From a virus: a stretch of 44,525 nt of DNA. Shown in pieces: positions 17,003 to 23,069 of the stretch. A model generated the notes under the pieces. The model was not told where the DNA came from. It saw nothing but the letters and a program-made list of their open reading frames with translations, and searched no databases. Every line of letters starts with the position of its first letter. Positions within the stretch are counted from its first letter, which is position 1. The DNA lies in the IMG/VR virus record IMGVR_UViG_3300021420_000064, positions 1 to 44,525 of that record. One strand, written 5' to 3'. Position numbers and translations under genes: made by a program.

Positions 17003-17358
17003 GTCAGTCTCCTGTTAGCCCCTATACCCCGTAGCTACCTACCTCCCACCATCACAAAACCCACCAGCACCCACCGCTGAGTCACCACGGCACCAGCCAG
17101 CGCATCAACAACGCCGGGACAGAGCGCGTTTGAAACCGGCCGGATGATGGATGGACGATAGCAACCGCAGCGGAGGGGACCACGGGGTGGTGGTACACCC
17201 CGCCCCTGGCCCCCTGAGACTTTTCAGCCCCTCGCCCGATGTCGCCCGATGTCATACACTACCGACTGACTAGCTATGACATTGATATCATTAGCTAATA
17301 CTCAGCTCAGCACAGCCATGTCGTACTCAGCGTAGTACTGCATAGGCTAAGCCCGGCC
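17003..17358. other. 356-base non-coding leader with several secondary-structure motifs
   Basis: No convincing gene. On the leftward RNA strand there are four G-runs (complement of C-runs at 17198-17201, 17203-17206, 17210-17214, 17228-17231) that could form a G-quadruplex. A competing hairpin GGGGTG/CACCCC spans 17184-17201. A tandem 10-base repeat CGCCCGATGT lies near 17233-17252. An AT-rich imperfect inverted repeat TAGCTATGA/TCATTAGCTA spans 17271-17297. A GANTC site is at 17079-17083. It precedes the exported-protein cassette, so it may hold a promoter, an RNA switch or a packaging/origin site. No consensus -35/-10 pair was found. Confidence 0.6.
17184..17231 (-). promoter_or_regulatory. 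Candidate RNA G-quadruplex and overlapping hairpin
   Basis: Reading leftward, the order is GGGG, a 13-base loop, GGGGG, CCA, GGGG, C, GGGG. The last run also pairs with CCCC in a 6-base stem (GGGGTG/CACCCC around GTGGTA). The two folds exclude each other, which is how a simple switch or attenuator could work. Prediction only. Confidence 0.4.
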
Positions 17359-17583
17359 CTAACCCGGCTCATGAGCCGGTCTGCACGAGGCTAGCTGGCG
17401 TTTGAAAGCCCACACACACAGGCGAGCGACAGCCCTAATGCTGGTTATCGGTATTCCTGAATTTCTGATCTCTGATAATTGCTGCCAAAGCGCGATGTCT
17501 GATGGCAATGTATCCATTCGAGGCTTGGGCTTGACCATCACACCCTTGCTGCCTTCGCTCATGCCGGTATTAAATGCGGTCAT
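17359..17583 (-). CDS. Small hypothetical protein, 74 aa
   Basis: ATG overlaps the stop of the 65-aa ORF by 4 bases (ATGA). Contains a helical segment DIALWQQLSEIRNSGIPITS and a cysteine-containing C-terminus. Last member of the micro-ORF train downstream of the small terminase, ending where the non-coding leader begins. No family recognised. Confidence 0.45.
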   Translation of the reverse strand: MTAFNTGMSEGSKGVMVKPKPRMDTLPSDIALWQQLSEIRNSGIPITSIRAVARLCVWAFKRQLASCRPAHEPG

Positions 17584-17777
17584 TGCTGGCCTTGCTCGTG
17601 TACGGCTTGTTCGCCTGCCTCGCGCAGTTGCTGCTTAGTCATGGGCTTTATTGTGCCGGCCTTGAGCGTGCGATGCAGACGAGCATTACGTGATGCGACT
17701 TTGCGGTTGCTGCGGAATGGTTGCCAGTGCTTGCCGGATGTCGAGAACGTTGATCCGGTTCCGCGCAGCTTGTTCAT
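17580..17777 (-). CDS. Small basic protein, 65 aa
   Basis: Starts 7 bases after the previous 30-aa ORF and is ATGA-coupled to the next. Rich in R, K, Q and S (FRSNRKVASRNARLHRTLKA), with a helical C-terminus KQQLREAGEQAVHEQGQQ. Could bind nucleic acid. No family recognised. Confidence 0.5.
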   Translation of the reverse strand: MNKLRGTGSTFSTSGKHWQPFRSNRKVASRNARLHRTLKAGTIKPMTKQQLREAGEQAVHEQGQQ

Positions 17778-17784
17778 GTGCTGC

Positions 17785-17877
17785 TCAGATACCGCACGCT
17801 ATCACTGGAGCGGTGATGTGCTTCGCTCTTGTTTTTTGCTGAGCCTCGCGCATTAGCACGGATTTGGTGATTTGCAT
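17785..17877 (-). CDS. Micro-ORF, 30 aa
   Basis: Starts 5 bases after the 22-aa ORF stop, with an AGGG just upstream of the ATG; ends 7 bases before the next ATG. Basic helix VLMREAQQKTRAKH then a hydrophobic end. Supported only by its fit in a gapless series of ORFs. Confidence 0.35.
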   Translation of the reverse strand: MQITKSVLMREAQQKTRAKHITAPVIACGI

Positions 17878-17882
17878 AGACC

Positions 17883-17951
17883 CTATTTCATCAGCTTGGC
17901 GCGTTTCAGGTTTTTTATGACACGTTGCGGTAAGGCAAGGATTTGCCGCAT
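17883..17951 (-). CDS. Basic micro-ORF, 22 aa
   Basis: ATG directly abuts the stop of the acidic 31-aa ORF (TGA then ATG). The peptide is an amphipathic basic helix (LPQRVIKNLKRAKLMK). Its charge is opposite to that of the preceding peptide, so the two could interact. Supported only by spacing and composition. Confidence 0.35.
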   Translation of the reverse strand: MRQILALPQRVIKNLKRAKLMK

Positions 17952-18047
17952 TCAGTTTTGTTGCTCGGGATCATCAGCATCATCGCGCCAGTCATCGGGA
18001 TTGTCGTCAGGCTCAGTCTCGTACGCATCCCATTCATCGACCGGCAT
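17952..18047 (-). CDS. Highly acidic micro-protein, 31 aa, after small terminase
   Basis: ATG shares a base with the small-terminase stop (TGATG), so it should be translated by coupling. Fourteen of 31 residues are D or E (EPDDNPDDWRDDADDPE). Reminiscent of DNA-mimic tails or of acidic partners of DNA-binding proteins. A second acidic micro-ORF lies directly before the small terminase. Confidence 0.5.
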   Translation of the reverse strand: MPVDEWDAYETEPDDNPDDWRDDADDPEQQN

Positions 18048-18547
18048 CAATGCGCAGTCTCGCTTTCCCACTCAATACCCTGCTCGTGCGCCAGCTTGGC
18101 GGCGAGCTCGGGTGCGAATGCGGCGATCTCGCGCAGTGCCATCATCGGGTCATTGACCATCACGTCCAGGCGCTCGGTGTAATGCCCTTCGACCTTGCCA
18201 ATGAGCTGCTCAGCCTGCACTGCGGCGCCAACGTTGCCAGTCTCGACCGCAATCTGGCGTAGTGCATCCAGGCGCCTGATATGCTGCTCTCGTGTGACGA
18301 TGCACTGGCCTAACTCAGCCTTTCGCGCTGCACCAATCCATTGCGCCACCTTGGCATCGGATCGAAGCTTGGATGCATTGCACCAAATACTATTGGGCAG
18401 CATGTTCGAGCAATCATAAGCCGCACGATAAGCGTCGCTCGAGGTTTTGCCGTTGAGAATGCCATCGACAAAATTGCGCTGCTGCTCGGTAAGGTCCGGC
18501 AGGTCCGCCCCTTCCTCGATAGCCGTTATCTTACGCCGCATTCTCAT
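18047..18547 (-). CDS. terS: Terminase small subunit
   Basis: 166 aa. The N-terminal LTEQQRNFVDGILNGKTSSD with AYRAAYD is the HTH-containing start typical of the Terminase_2 small subunits, followed by NSIWCNASKLRSDAKVAQWI and a long central helix for oligomerisation (RLDALRQIAVETGNVGAAVQ). It binds the packaging site and loads the large subunit. The start lies inside the acidic 24-aa ORF (17-base overlap) and has no strong ribosome site of its own, so translation is probably coupled. The large subunit is encoded about 9.8 kb further along the operon. Confidence 0.88.
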   Translation of the reverse strand: MRMRRKITAIEEGADLPDLTEQQRNFVDGILNGKTSSDAYRAAYDCSNMLPNSIWCNASKLRSDAKVAQWIGAARKAELGQCIVTREQHIRRLDALRQIAVETGNVGAAVQAEQLIGKVEGHYTERLDVMVNDPMMALREIAAFAPELAAKLAHEQGIEWESETAH

Positions 18548-18605
18548 ACTCGTCGTAGTAGTCGTCGTGAAAATCTGTGTCGTCGCTTTCCGCTGCCGAA
18601 GTCAT
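18531..18605 (-). CDS. Highly acidic micro-protein, 24 aa, before small terminase
   Basis: Runs into the small-terminase start with a 17-base overlap. Residues ESDDTDFHDDYYDEYE make it strongly acidic. A 7-codon ORF (18602-18625) with a good AGGAG site ends in ATGA overlap with its start, so ribosomes could enter by that leader. It may act as a coupling leader or as an acidic partner peptide. Low size limits certainty. Confidence 0.4.
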   Translation of the reverse strand: MTSAAESDDTDFHDDYYDEYENAA

Positions 18606-18858
18606 CGACTGTTTCTAGGTGACATAGTATCTCCTGCTGTGCTCGCCGCAGGAAAGACTGTTGAAAAACCGCATCGATCGGAAGCTGCAACAGTTCATCG
18701 GATGCCCTAACGATATCTATCATCCCAGGGGCAACAGGAATAAATCCGGCCGGACCTTGAACTAACTGTGCCGCAGGGGCAGCAATTGCCGATAAACCTG
18801 ACGCCGACGCCGCGCCAAAGCCCAAGAGCGACAAAAAAGACCTTCGACTAGGCCGCAC
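18544..18858 (-). CDS. Tat-signal ORF carrying a capsid N-arm copy, 104 aa
   Basis: GTG start at 18858 with GGAGG 6 bases upstream, overlapping the ATP-grasp stop. The N-terminus is a twin-arginine signal: SRRSFLSLLG, then FGAASASGLSAIAAPA. Residues about 57-74 (PIDAVFQQSFLRRAQQ) match the capsid N-arm PINAVFQQTFLRRAQQ, and the DNA around it (18645-18680) is also recognisably similar to the capsid gene. After that the similarity stops and the tail is basic and low in complexity, overlapping the acidic ORF and terminase start in another frame. Either a real chimeric exported peptide or a decaying capsid duplication. Confidence 0.5.
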   Translation of the reverse strand: MRPSRRSFLSLLGFGAASASGLSAIAAPAAQLVQGPAGFIPVAPGMIDIVRASDELLQLPIDAVFQQSFLRRAQQEILCHLETVDDFGSGKRRHRFSRRLLRRV

Positions 18859-20095
18859 GTAACGCCTCCATATCGGCTGCCGCCGTCTCCAGCGCGGCAA
18901 TATCGAACTTCACGTCATAGCCCTTGACCTGCTCGGCTATCGCCTGCACCGCGGCAATCGCCGCCTGCTTGGTCGCACCGCCGGCCACTACCGCGCCAAT
19001 CTCTGGCATGGTCACCGCCTGCGGCACGTAATACCGCTTGCCACCGATCATCGTGAGATAATGCAGCTTGACGTTATCTGTGTATTCTTGTGTAATATCA
19101 ATAGGTTGCCAGCCATGCTCGGCCCAATCGGAGCGCAAGATAAGCTGAGCGCCGAACGGATAGAGCCATTCCGGCTCGACCAGCTCGCCATCGGCGCCGG
19201 CCCATATCACTTCCGCCAGATTGGCGATGAGATATTGATAGAGCTCGCCGGGCGGGCTTGCCATGCGGCAGCACGGATCGATCATGTACGGCGTGCCATC
19301 CTCGGCAACCCTGATCTCCGAAGAAAAGAAGCCGCGGTAGCGCAGGTCGCGAAACAAGGGGGAGAGTTTTGTATTCACGTACCCTAGCGACCGCGGCAGA
19401 GCCGAATAAACCGACACCTGGCCGATATAGCCTGCATCCTTGGTTTCGACACCGAACAACGCTTTCTGCGGATACCGGCCGTCGATGGTGAAGCCGTCAT
19501 AACCGACTTCCGCCTTGGCCTCTATCGGCGCCTCAACGACGAACTCAGTGATATGCTTCTTCGCGCCCAGCGCATGCTCAAGCTCGTCAAGCCGCGGTTC
19601 GATGAGCTGGTACGTCTTGGCGTGGAACGTTTCCATATCGCCGCGGGTGCGCGATATCTTGACGTACTGATCGTCGTGCGTCTGCAAGAACCGGCGCAGA
19701 TCGTTGGTGCCGTGAATGACCCGATACGGCCCGACCGGCAGGCCAAGATCGCGCAGCCATCGCTTCGACTTGGCGCGCTCAATCTCCAGCGATTCCGCCA
19801 ACCCTGATCCCCACACCCGCTTGCCGATACCACGCAGATAAACTTGCAGCGGCCCGTGGAAGATATCGGGAAAAACGAACAGGTCGATATCGTCAATCAA
19901 CGGCCATATCGAATTGACGCGCGTAACGCCCGATATGCCGTCGCCGATGATGGTGCTGTTACTGCGGGGAAATCCCTGTTCCCACGGCGAGTGGTACAGC
20001 ACGCGGCCGAATGACTTGGCGAGGGTTTCAGCGAGCGAGACGAACAGGCCGTTATCGAACACGCAGCACGTCTTGGACGCCAGATTGTCGCTCAA
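18848..20095 (-). CDS. ATP-grasp-like protein
   Basis: 415 aa. Signs of the ATP-grasp fold: a lysine-containing strand DDQYVKISRTRGDMETFHA, the strand ITEFVVEAPIEAKAEVGYD, and the metal-site region FSSEIRVAEDGTPYMIDPCC with RMASPPGELYQ, like the acidic/Asn ligands of that superfamily. The first 100 residues look like a pre-ATP-grasp Rossmann domain. The start is a TTG 3 bases after the UAG of the upstream ORF, which lies in the same frame. Probable ATP-dependent ligase of unknown substrate, possibly modifying a peptide or nucleotide. Confidence 0.7.
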   Translation of the reverse strand: MSDNLASKTCCVFDNGLFVSLAETLAKSFGRVLYHSPWEQGFPRSNSTIIGDGISGVTRVNSIWPLIDDIDLFVFPDIFHGPLQVYLRGIGKRVWGSGLAESLEIERAKSKRWLRDLGLPVGPYRVIHGTNDLRRFLQTHDDQYVKISRTRGDMETFHAKTYQLIEPRLDELEHALGAKKHITEFVVEAPIEAKAEVGYDGFTIDGRYPQKALFGVETKDAGYIGQVSVYSALPRSLGYVNTKLSPLFRDLRYRGFFSSEIRVAEDGTPYMIDPCCRMASPPGELYQYLIANLAEVIWAGADGELVEPEWLYPFGAQLILRSDWAEHGWQPIDITQEYTDNVKLHYLTMIGGKRYYVPQAVTMPEIGAVVAGGATKQAAIAAVQAIAEQVKGYDVKFDIAALETAAADMEALRAA

Positions 20096-20098
20096 GGG

Positions 20099-20485
20099 CT
20101 AACCGGATCCGTTTTTTAGCGAGTTAGACCCGTGCTCGACTGCCTTCACGAACTCGCCGATGTCGGTTTCGAGCGATGCCAATGCTTGCTTTTCAAAGCC
20201 ATCGACGGCAGATAACCCGGCCTGCAACGCCTTATCGACCTTATCGGCCGCGGTATCGGCGCGCTGGTCAAGCTGCGCATGCGCAAGGGCTAGATGCTTC
20301 GCAAGCCCCACAAAGCCAATGCGAGCCATATCTTCTCTCACGATGTTCTGTGCTGATCGCGGCAGAGCGTGCGGTCGCATTCGTGCGCGCGTGGTGTGGA
20401 TGGCGATGGCGCGGCGGATTTGTTCTTCGGCACGCAGACGGTTGAGCAAGATCAATTCGCCGAGCGTTAAGGCGCGATGCCGCAA
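20099..20485 (-). CDS. Small helical protein, 128 aa
   Basis: The best start is a TTG at 20485, 5 bases after the preceding stop; the ribosome site is poor, so the start is uncertain. Mostly helical and basic in the first half (LLNRLRAEEQIRRAIAIHTT), then A/D/K helices (RADTAADKVDKALQAGLSA). It ends with UAG in frame with the following ATP-grasp gene. No family recognised; probably acts with the packaging genes next to it. Confidence 0.65.
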   Translation of the reverse strand: MRHRALTLGELILLNRLRAEEQIRRAIAIHTTRARMRPHALPRSAQNIVREDMARIGFVGLAKHLALAHAQLDQRADTAADKVDKALQAGLSAVDGFEKQALASLETDIGEFVKAVEHGSNSLKNGSG

Positions 20486-20490
20486 ACCCT

Positions 20491-20721
20491 TTACGTGGTC
20501 GGAGGCGCCGGAGTGTTGGCGGTCACCGCTGCGGCGATCTGCGTGTCGTTCGTGGCCAACGTCGTAGTGAGTGCATCAAGCGCCGCCTGTGTAACCGGAT
20601 CGGTCGATGCGGGAATTGCCGCCACCTGCGCCGCGAGATTTGCGAGCAGTTGAAGGACGGAACCCGTAACCGTGGTGTTTTTTGCCACTTCCGCGGTGAT
20701 TGTCGTCAAGTTGATTGCCAT
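20491..20721 (-). CDS. Small A/T-rich coiled protein, 76 aa
   Basis: Good ribosome site (AGGAG 6 bases before ATG). Composition rich in A, T, L and V with heptad-like spacing (LLANLAAQVAAIPASTDPVT, ALDALTTTLATNDTQIAAAV) and a proline/threonine tail. Resembles small coiled proteins found beside phage head genes; role unknown. It is the first gene after the terminator at 20831-20854 and so probably the first of the late operon. Confidence 0.75.
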   Translation of the reverse strand: MAINLTTITAEVAKNTTVTGSVLQLLANLAAQVAAIPASTDPVTQAALDALTTTLATNDTQIAAAVTANTPAPPTT

Positions 20722-20830
20722 TTTCGTCTCCTGTTGCAGGATCCTTTGGAGCATTCGAATGATAATTCGTTGTTGGGCGAGGATGAGATCGACGTGTGTG
20801 TGCCACATCGGGAAGGTCCAATATCCCAAC

Positions 20831-20854
20831 AAAAAACCCCGCACGGTGGCGGGG
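20831..20854 (-). terminator. Rho-independent terminator of early leftward operon
   Basis: Leftward strand: CCCCGC, a 6-base loop, GCGGGG, then six T. It lies about 60 bases after the stop of the DUF6362-like gene and about 110 bases before the next gene, cleanly separating the early leftward genes from the late operon. Confidence 0.85.
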
Positions 20855-20912
20855 CGCGAACGAGTCCATTCCATATGATTCGTTTCCCATCTGCGGTAAT
20901 TTACGAAAGAAG

Positions 20913-21506
20913 TCAAACGGTTTGTTGTCCGCAGCTATTCTCATCACCACGCCGCATGCGCCGAGAACCCTTCATGAAGCCCAATCCACCGATGTAAACG
21001 CGCTTGATTTTGACTTCTCCACCGTGCGGCCCCGGTGCCTTCTCGAATACCAGCGCATACGGCGTTGACTTGTACGGTTCCTCGATGCGCTCGACTTCCA
21101 TATCAACACCGACAAACTTCTGAATTATCTCGCAAATCGACCGATCCATGCGGTTCAATATCGTGCGCTCCGAACACTGCTCGCGCTGTGCTATGCGCCA
21201 CACCGGAGAGCCCATAGACCACGCCAGAATGCGCTTGCACGCCTGGTCATCCCCGAGCCCGTGCCGCAGCCAAGCCAGCCACGGCAATACCACTTCCATC
21301 TGGTCGATTTCATAGGCGGACGGAACAAAGCGCATCGACGCAGACACGTAGCCATAAGCCTGCGTCACGTCATGCACCACATTCACCGGCAGCTTGGCCA
21401 TGCCGCGATAGCGGCTGTCCGGATCGCGAACGGCTACCAGCGTAAGCACCGCGCGGCGGATAATCTCTCGCAATGCTTGGATTAGATGCGCCGGTACTTC
21501 GCTCAT
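20913..21506 (-). CDS. DUF6362-like HTH protein, 197 aa
   Basis: Start ATG 21506 overlaps the upstream stop by 4 bases. The middle part has AYGYVSASMRFVPSAYEI then DQMEVVLPWLAWLRHGLGDD and a sigma-region-4-like HTH: GSPVWRIAQREQCSERTILN with RMDRSICEIIQKFVG. This order matches the DUF6362-type proteins common in alphaproteobacterial phages. It is the last gene before the terminator, near the early/late boundary, a good place for a late-gene regulator. Confidence 0.75.
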   Translation of the reverse strand: MSEVPAHLIQALREIIRRAVLTLVAVRDPDSRYRGMAKLPVNVVHDVTQAYGYVSASMRFVPSAYEIDQMEVVLPWLAWLRHGLGDDQACKRILAWSMGSPVWRIAQREQCSERTILNRMDRSICEIIQKFVGVDMEVERIEEPYKSTPYALVFEKAPGPHGGEVKIKRVYIGGLGFMKGSRRMRRGDENSCGQQTV

Positions 21507-21691
21507 TTCAGTTTTGCCAGTTCTAAACGCTTCCATGCCTCAATCATTTCGGCCTCGGCAACGTGATACGCAATCGACGCTTTCCGTCGTTCGTCAGGAT
21601 CGGTAGGCGTGTTGCATAGCGTATGAGCCTGCCACACGAGGCGCTTTGCTTCGTAATCTTCGGCCAGAACAGCGATTTCGTACCTATCCAT
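21503..21691 (-). CDS. Small helical protein, 62 aa
   Basis: Start at ATG 21691 because GGAGG lies 5 bases upstream; it overlaps the previous stop by 8 bases. Mostly helical and charged (DRYEIAVLAEDYEAKRLVWQ, AEAEMIEAWKRLELAKLK). No family recognised. Confidence 0.65.
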   Translation of the reverse strand: MDRYEIAVLAEDYEAKRLVWQAHTLCNTPTDPDERRKASIAYHVAEAEMIEAWKRLELAKLK

Positions 21692-21899
21692 TTGCGCCTC
21701 CATCAGCAGCCCATATCCGCCGCGTCTGGCAACCGTCCATATCAATATACCACGGGCCAATTATCATCTTGATCGACGGCATGTGCTGCCCGGCATTGTT
21801 CTCATGCACCATCGACATCGCCAAGAGCCGCCGCTTGCGCATTTCGAGCTGGCGGGCCAGGCGCGTGTCGGGATTTGGATCGGGTGTGAAGGTGATCAT
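21684..21899 (-). CDS. Small hypothetical protein, 71 aa
   Basis: ATGA overlap with the upstream stop. Basic helix LARQLEMRKRRLLAMSMV in the middle, then a mixed C-terminus with tryptophan and glycine. No family recognised. Coupling on both sides supports it. Confidence 0.6.
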   Translation of the reverse strand: MITFTPDPNPDTRLARQLEMRKRRLLAMSMVHENNAGQHMPSIKMIIGPWYIDMDGCQTRRIWAADGGANG

Positions 21900-22360
21900 G
21901 GGCGGACCTCTTCGCTGATTTCACGATCAAATAGGCCGTGCATCAGCGCCTTTAGCCGCTCCAACATAGTCTTGCGATGCTCATCACTGAATGCCGGCTC
22001 TTCGACTATGTTCTGGCCCCATTTCACCATGCCGCGGTGATAGGTCAGGCGCCGGTCGCACCACTCGACAATCGCGGCGACCGTTGGCGGAAATTCGCGC
22101 GACCGAGCGAGCCCAACCCGCGGATCCGCGCATTCCTCCACCACGCCGAGCGGATAAGCGGCAAATGCTGCGGCCAGTGACGCGGCATAACCATCCGGGT
22201 CTGGCGGGCGAGCATGGGGCCAAGAACCAGTCAACCGCCTAGCGGCCTTGATCGCCTCCTGGGGTGATGTCACGTAACGTATCGCTATCGTTGACCGCTG
22301 CGCCTGCTGCGCGATCGTCAAGTCGGTCGAAGGCGTCCATAAGGCTAGTTCCTGTCCCAT
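21896..22360 (-). CDS. Replication-partner candidate (helicase-loader-like), 154 aa
   Basis: GGAG lies 7 bases before the ATG. The start overlaps the HNH-containing gene by 122 bases in a different frame. The middle reads YPLGVVEECADPRVGLAR with REFPPTVAAIVEWCDRRL, a pattern found in phage proteins that sit next to a replication organiser and may load the host helicase. C-terminal helices follow. Given the lack of any phage polymerase or helicase, such a loader would be expected; this is inference. Confidence 0.7.
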   Translation of the reverse strand: MGQELALWTPSTDLTIAQQAQRSTIAIRYVTSPQEAIKAARRLTGSWPHARPPDPDGYAASLAAAFAAYPLGVVEECADPRVGLARSREFPPTVAAIVEWCDRRLTYHRGMVKWGQNIVEEPAFSDEHRKTMLERLKALMHGLFDREISEEVRP

Positions 22361-23069
22361 TTACGTGCTCCGTTTTTCCATCACGCCGCAGGAAACCATT
22401 GAACGTCGCGTCCCAGTCCGCACGCATCACAGCTTTTGATTTTGCCCAGTCCCGCATGTCGTCGGCCTTGCGCTCAACGAAGGGTCGAGTCCCTTTCGCA
22501 AAGTGCGAGAGCTTCGGTCCCCAGTCGTCCGGCAAGAGATGTTTTCCTCGCACGCCTCTTACTTTCTTTCTTTCTTCTTCTTTTGTTTGTAGAGGCTTAG
22601 AAGAAGAAGTAAGTAAGTAAGTAAGAGCCTCGGACGTGTTTTTGCTGTCCGGTTCTGTCCGGTTCTGTCCTTGGACTTCCTTGGACTTCCGTTCTCTTTC
22701 CAGTTCTCTCTCGAACTGTTTTCGATCGCGGTCCTGCTTTTTTGAGTTGCAACTAAGACAGGCGGTGACCAGATTTTCGAGCGTTGTTTCTCCTCCCTTC
22801 TTGACCGGGACTACGTGATCGCAGGTCAATCGGTCCTCTGAGCTGCAATAGACGCATCGCCAGTCATCGCGCTCGTACACCTCAACTCTCATCTCAGATG
22901 AGATCGTGGCGCCGGCATCGCGCCGGGCGCTTTGTCGCTGTGCGTCCTTAAGCCTACGAGCCTGCACTCGCTCAATTTCTGATCTCTGATCAGCTTCAAT
23001 TGCAGCGAGAATGGCCTCGACTGGGGCACCAGCCGCAACCATCGCCCGTAGAATCGTAATATCGATCAT
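22239..23069 (-). CDS. Replication organiser with embedded HNH domain, 276 aa
   Basis: Start at ATG 23069, overlapping the GcrA stop (ATGA). A helical N-terminus (ILRAMVAAGAPVEAILAAIE) is followed at about residues 65-120 by an HNH nuclease: YERDDWRCVYCSSEDRLTCD, HVVPVKKGGETTLENLVTAC, LSCNSKKQDR, with two CxxC zinc pairs and DH catalytic histidine. A low-complexity basic linker, built from short tandem DNA repeats, joins it to a C-terminal domain (RDWAKSKAVMRADWDATFNG, FLRRDG) that resembles the end of phage replication-initiation proteins. The nuclease could nick or could be an inserted homing-type domain. Confidence 0.75.
   Translation of the reverse strand: MIDITILRAMVAAGAPVEAILAAIEADQRSEIERVQARRLKDAQRQSARRDAGATISSEMRVEVYERDDWRCVYCSSEDRLTCDHVVPVKKGGETTLENLVTACLSCNSKKQDRDRKQFERELERERKSKEVQGQNRTEPDSKNTSEALTYLLTSSSKPLQTKEEERKKVRGVRGKHLLPDDWGPKLSHFAKGTRPFVERKADDMRDWAKSKAVMRADWDATFNGFLRRDGKTEHVNGTGTSLMDAFDRLDDRAAGAAVNDSDTLRDITPGGDQGR
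22600..22698. repeat. Cluster of short tandem repeats in coding linker
   Basis: Adjacent simple repeats: (AAGT)n near 22609-22625, TCCGGTTCTG twice near 22648-22669 and CTTGGACTTC twice near 22671-22690. All fall in the linker between the HNH and C-terminal domains of the replication protein and keep its frame here. Slippage at the 4-base repeat would shift the frame. Confidence 0.75.

Noticed and set aside
20722-20829. Consensus late promoter between the terminator and the 76-aa gene
   Set aside because: Expected by layout, but no convincing -35/-10 pair was seen; late transcription may need a phage or GcrA-type activator.
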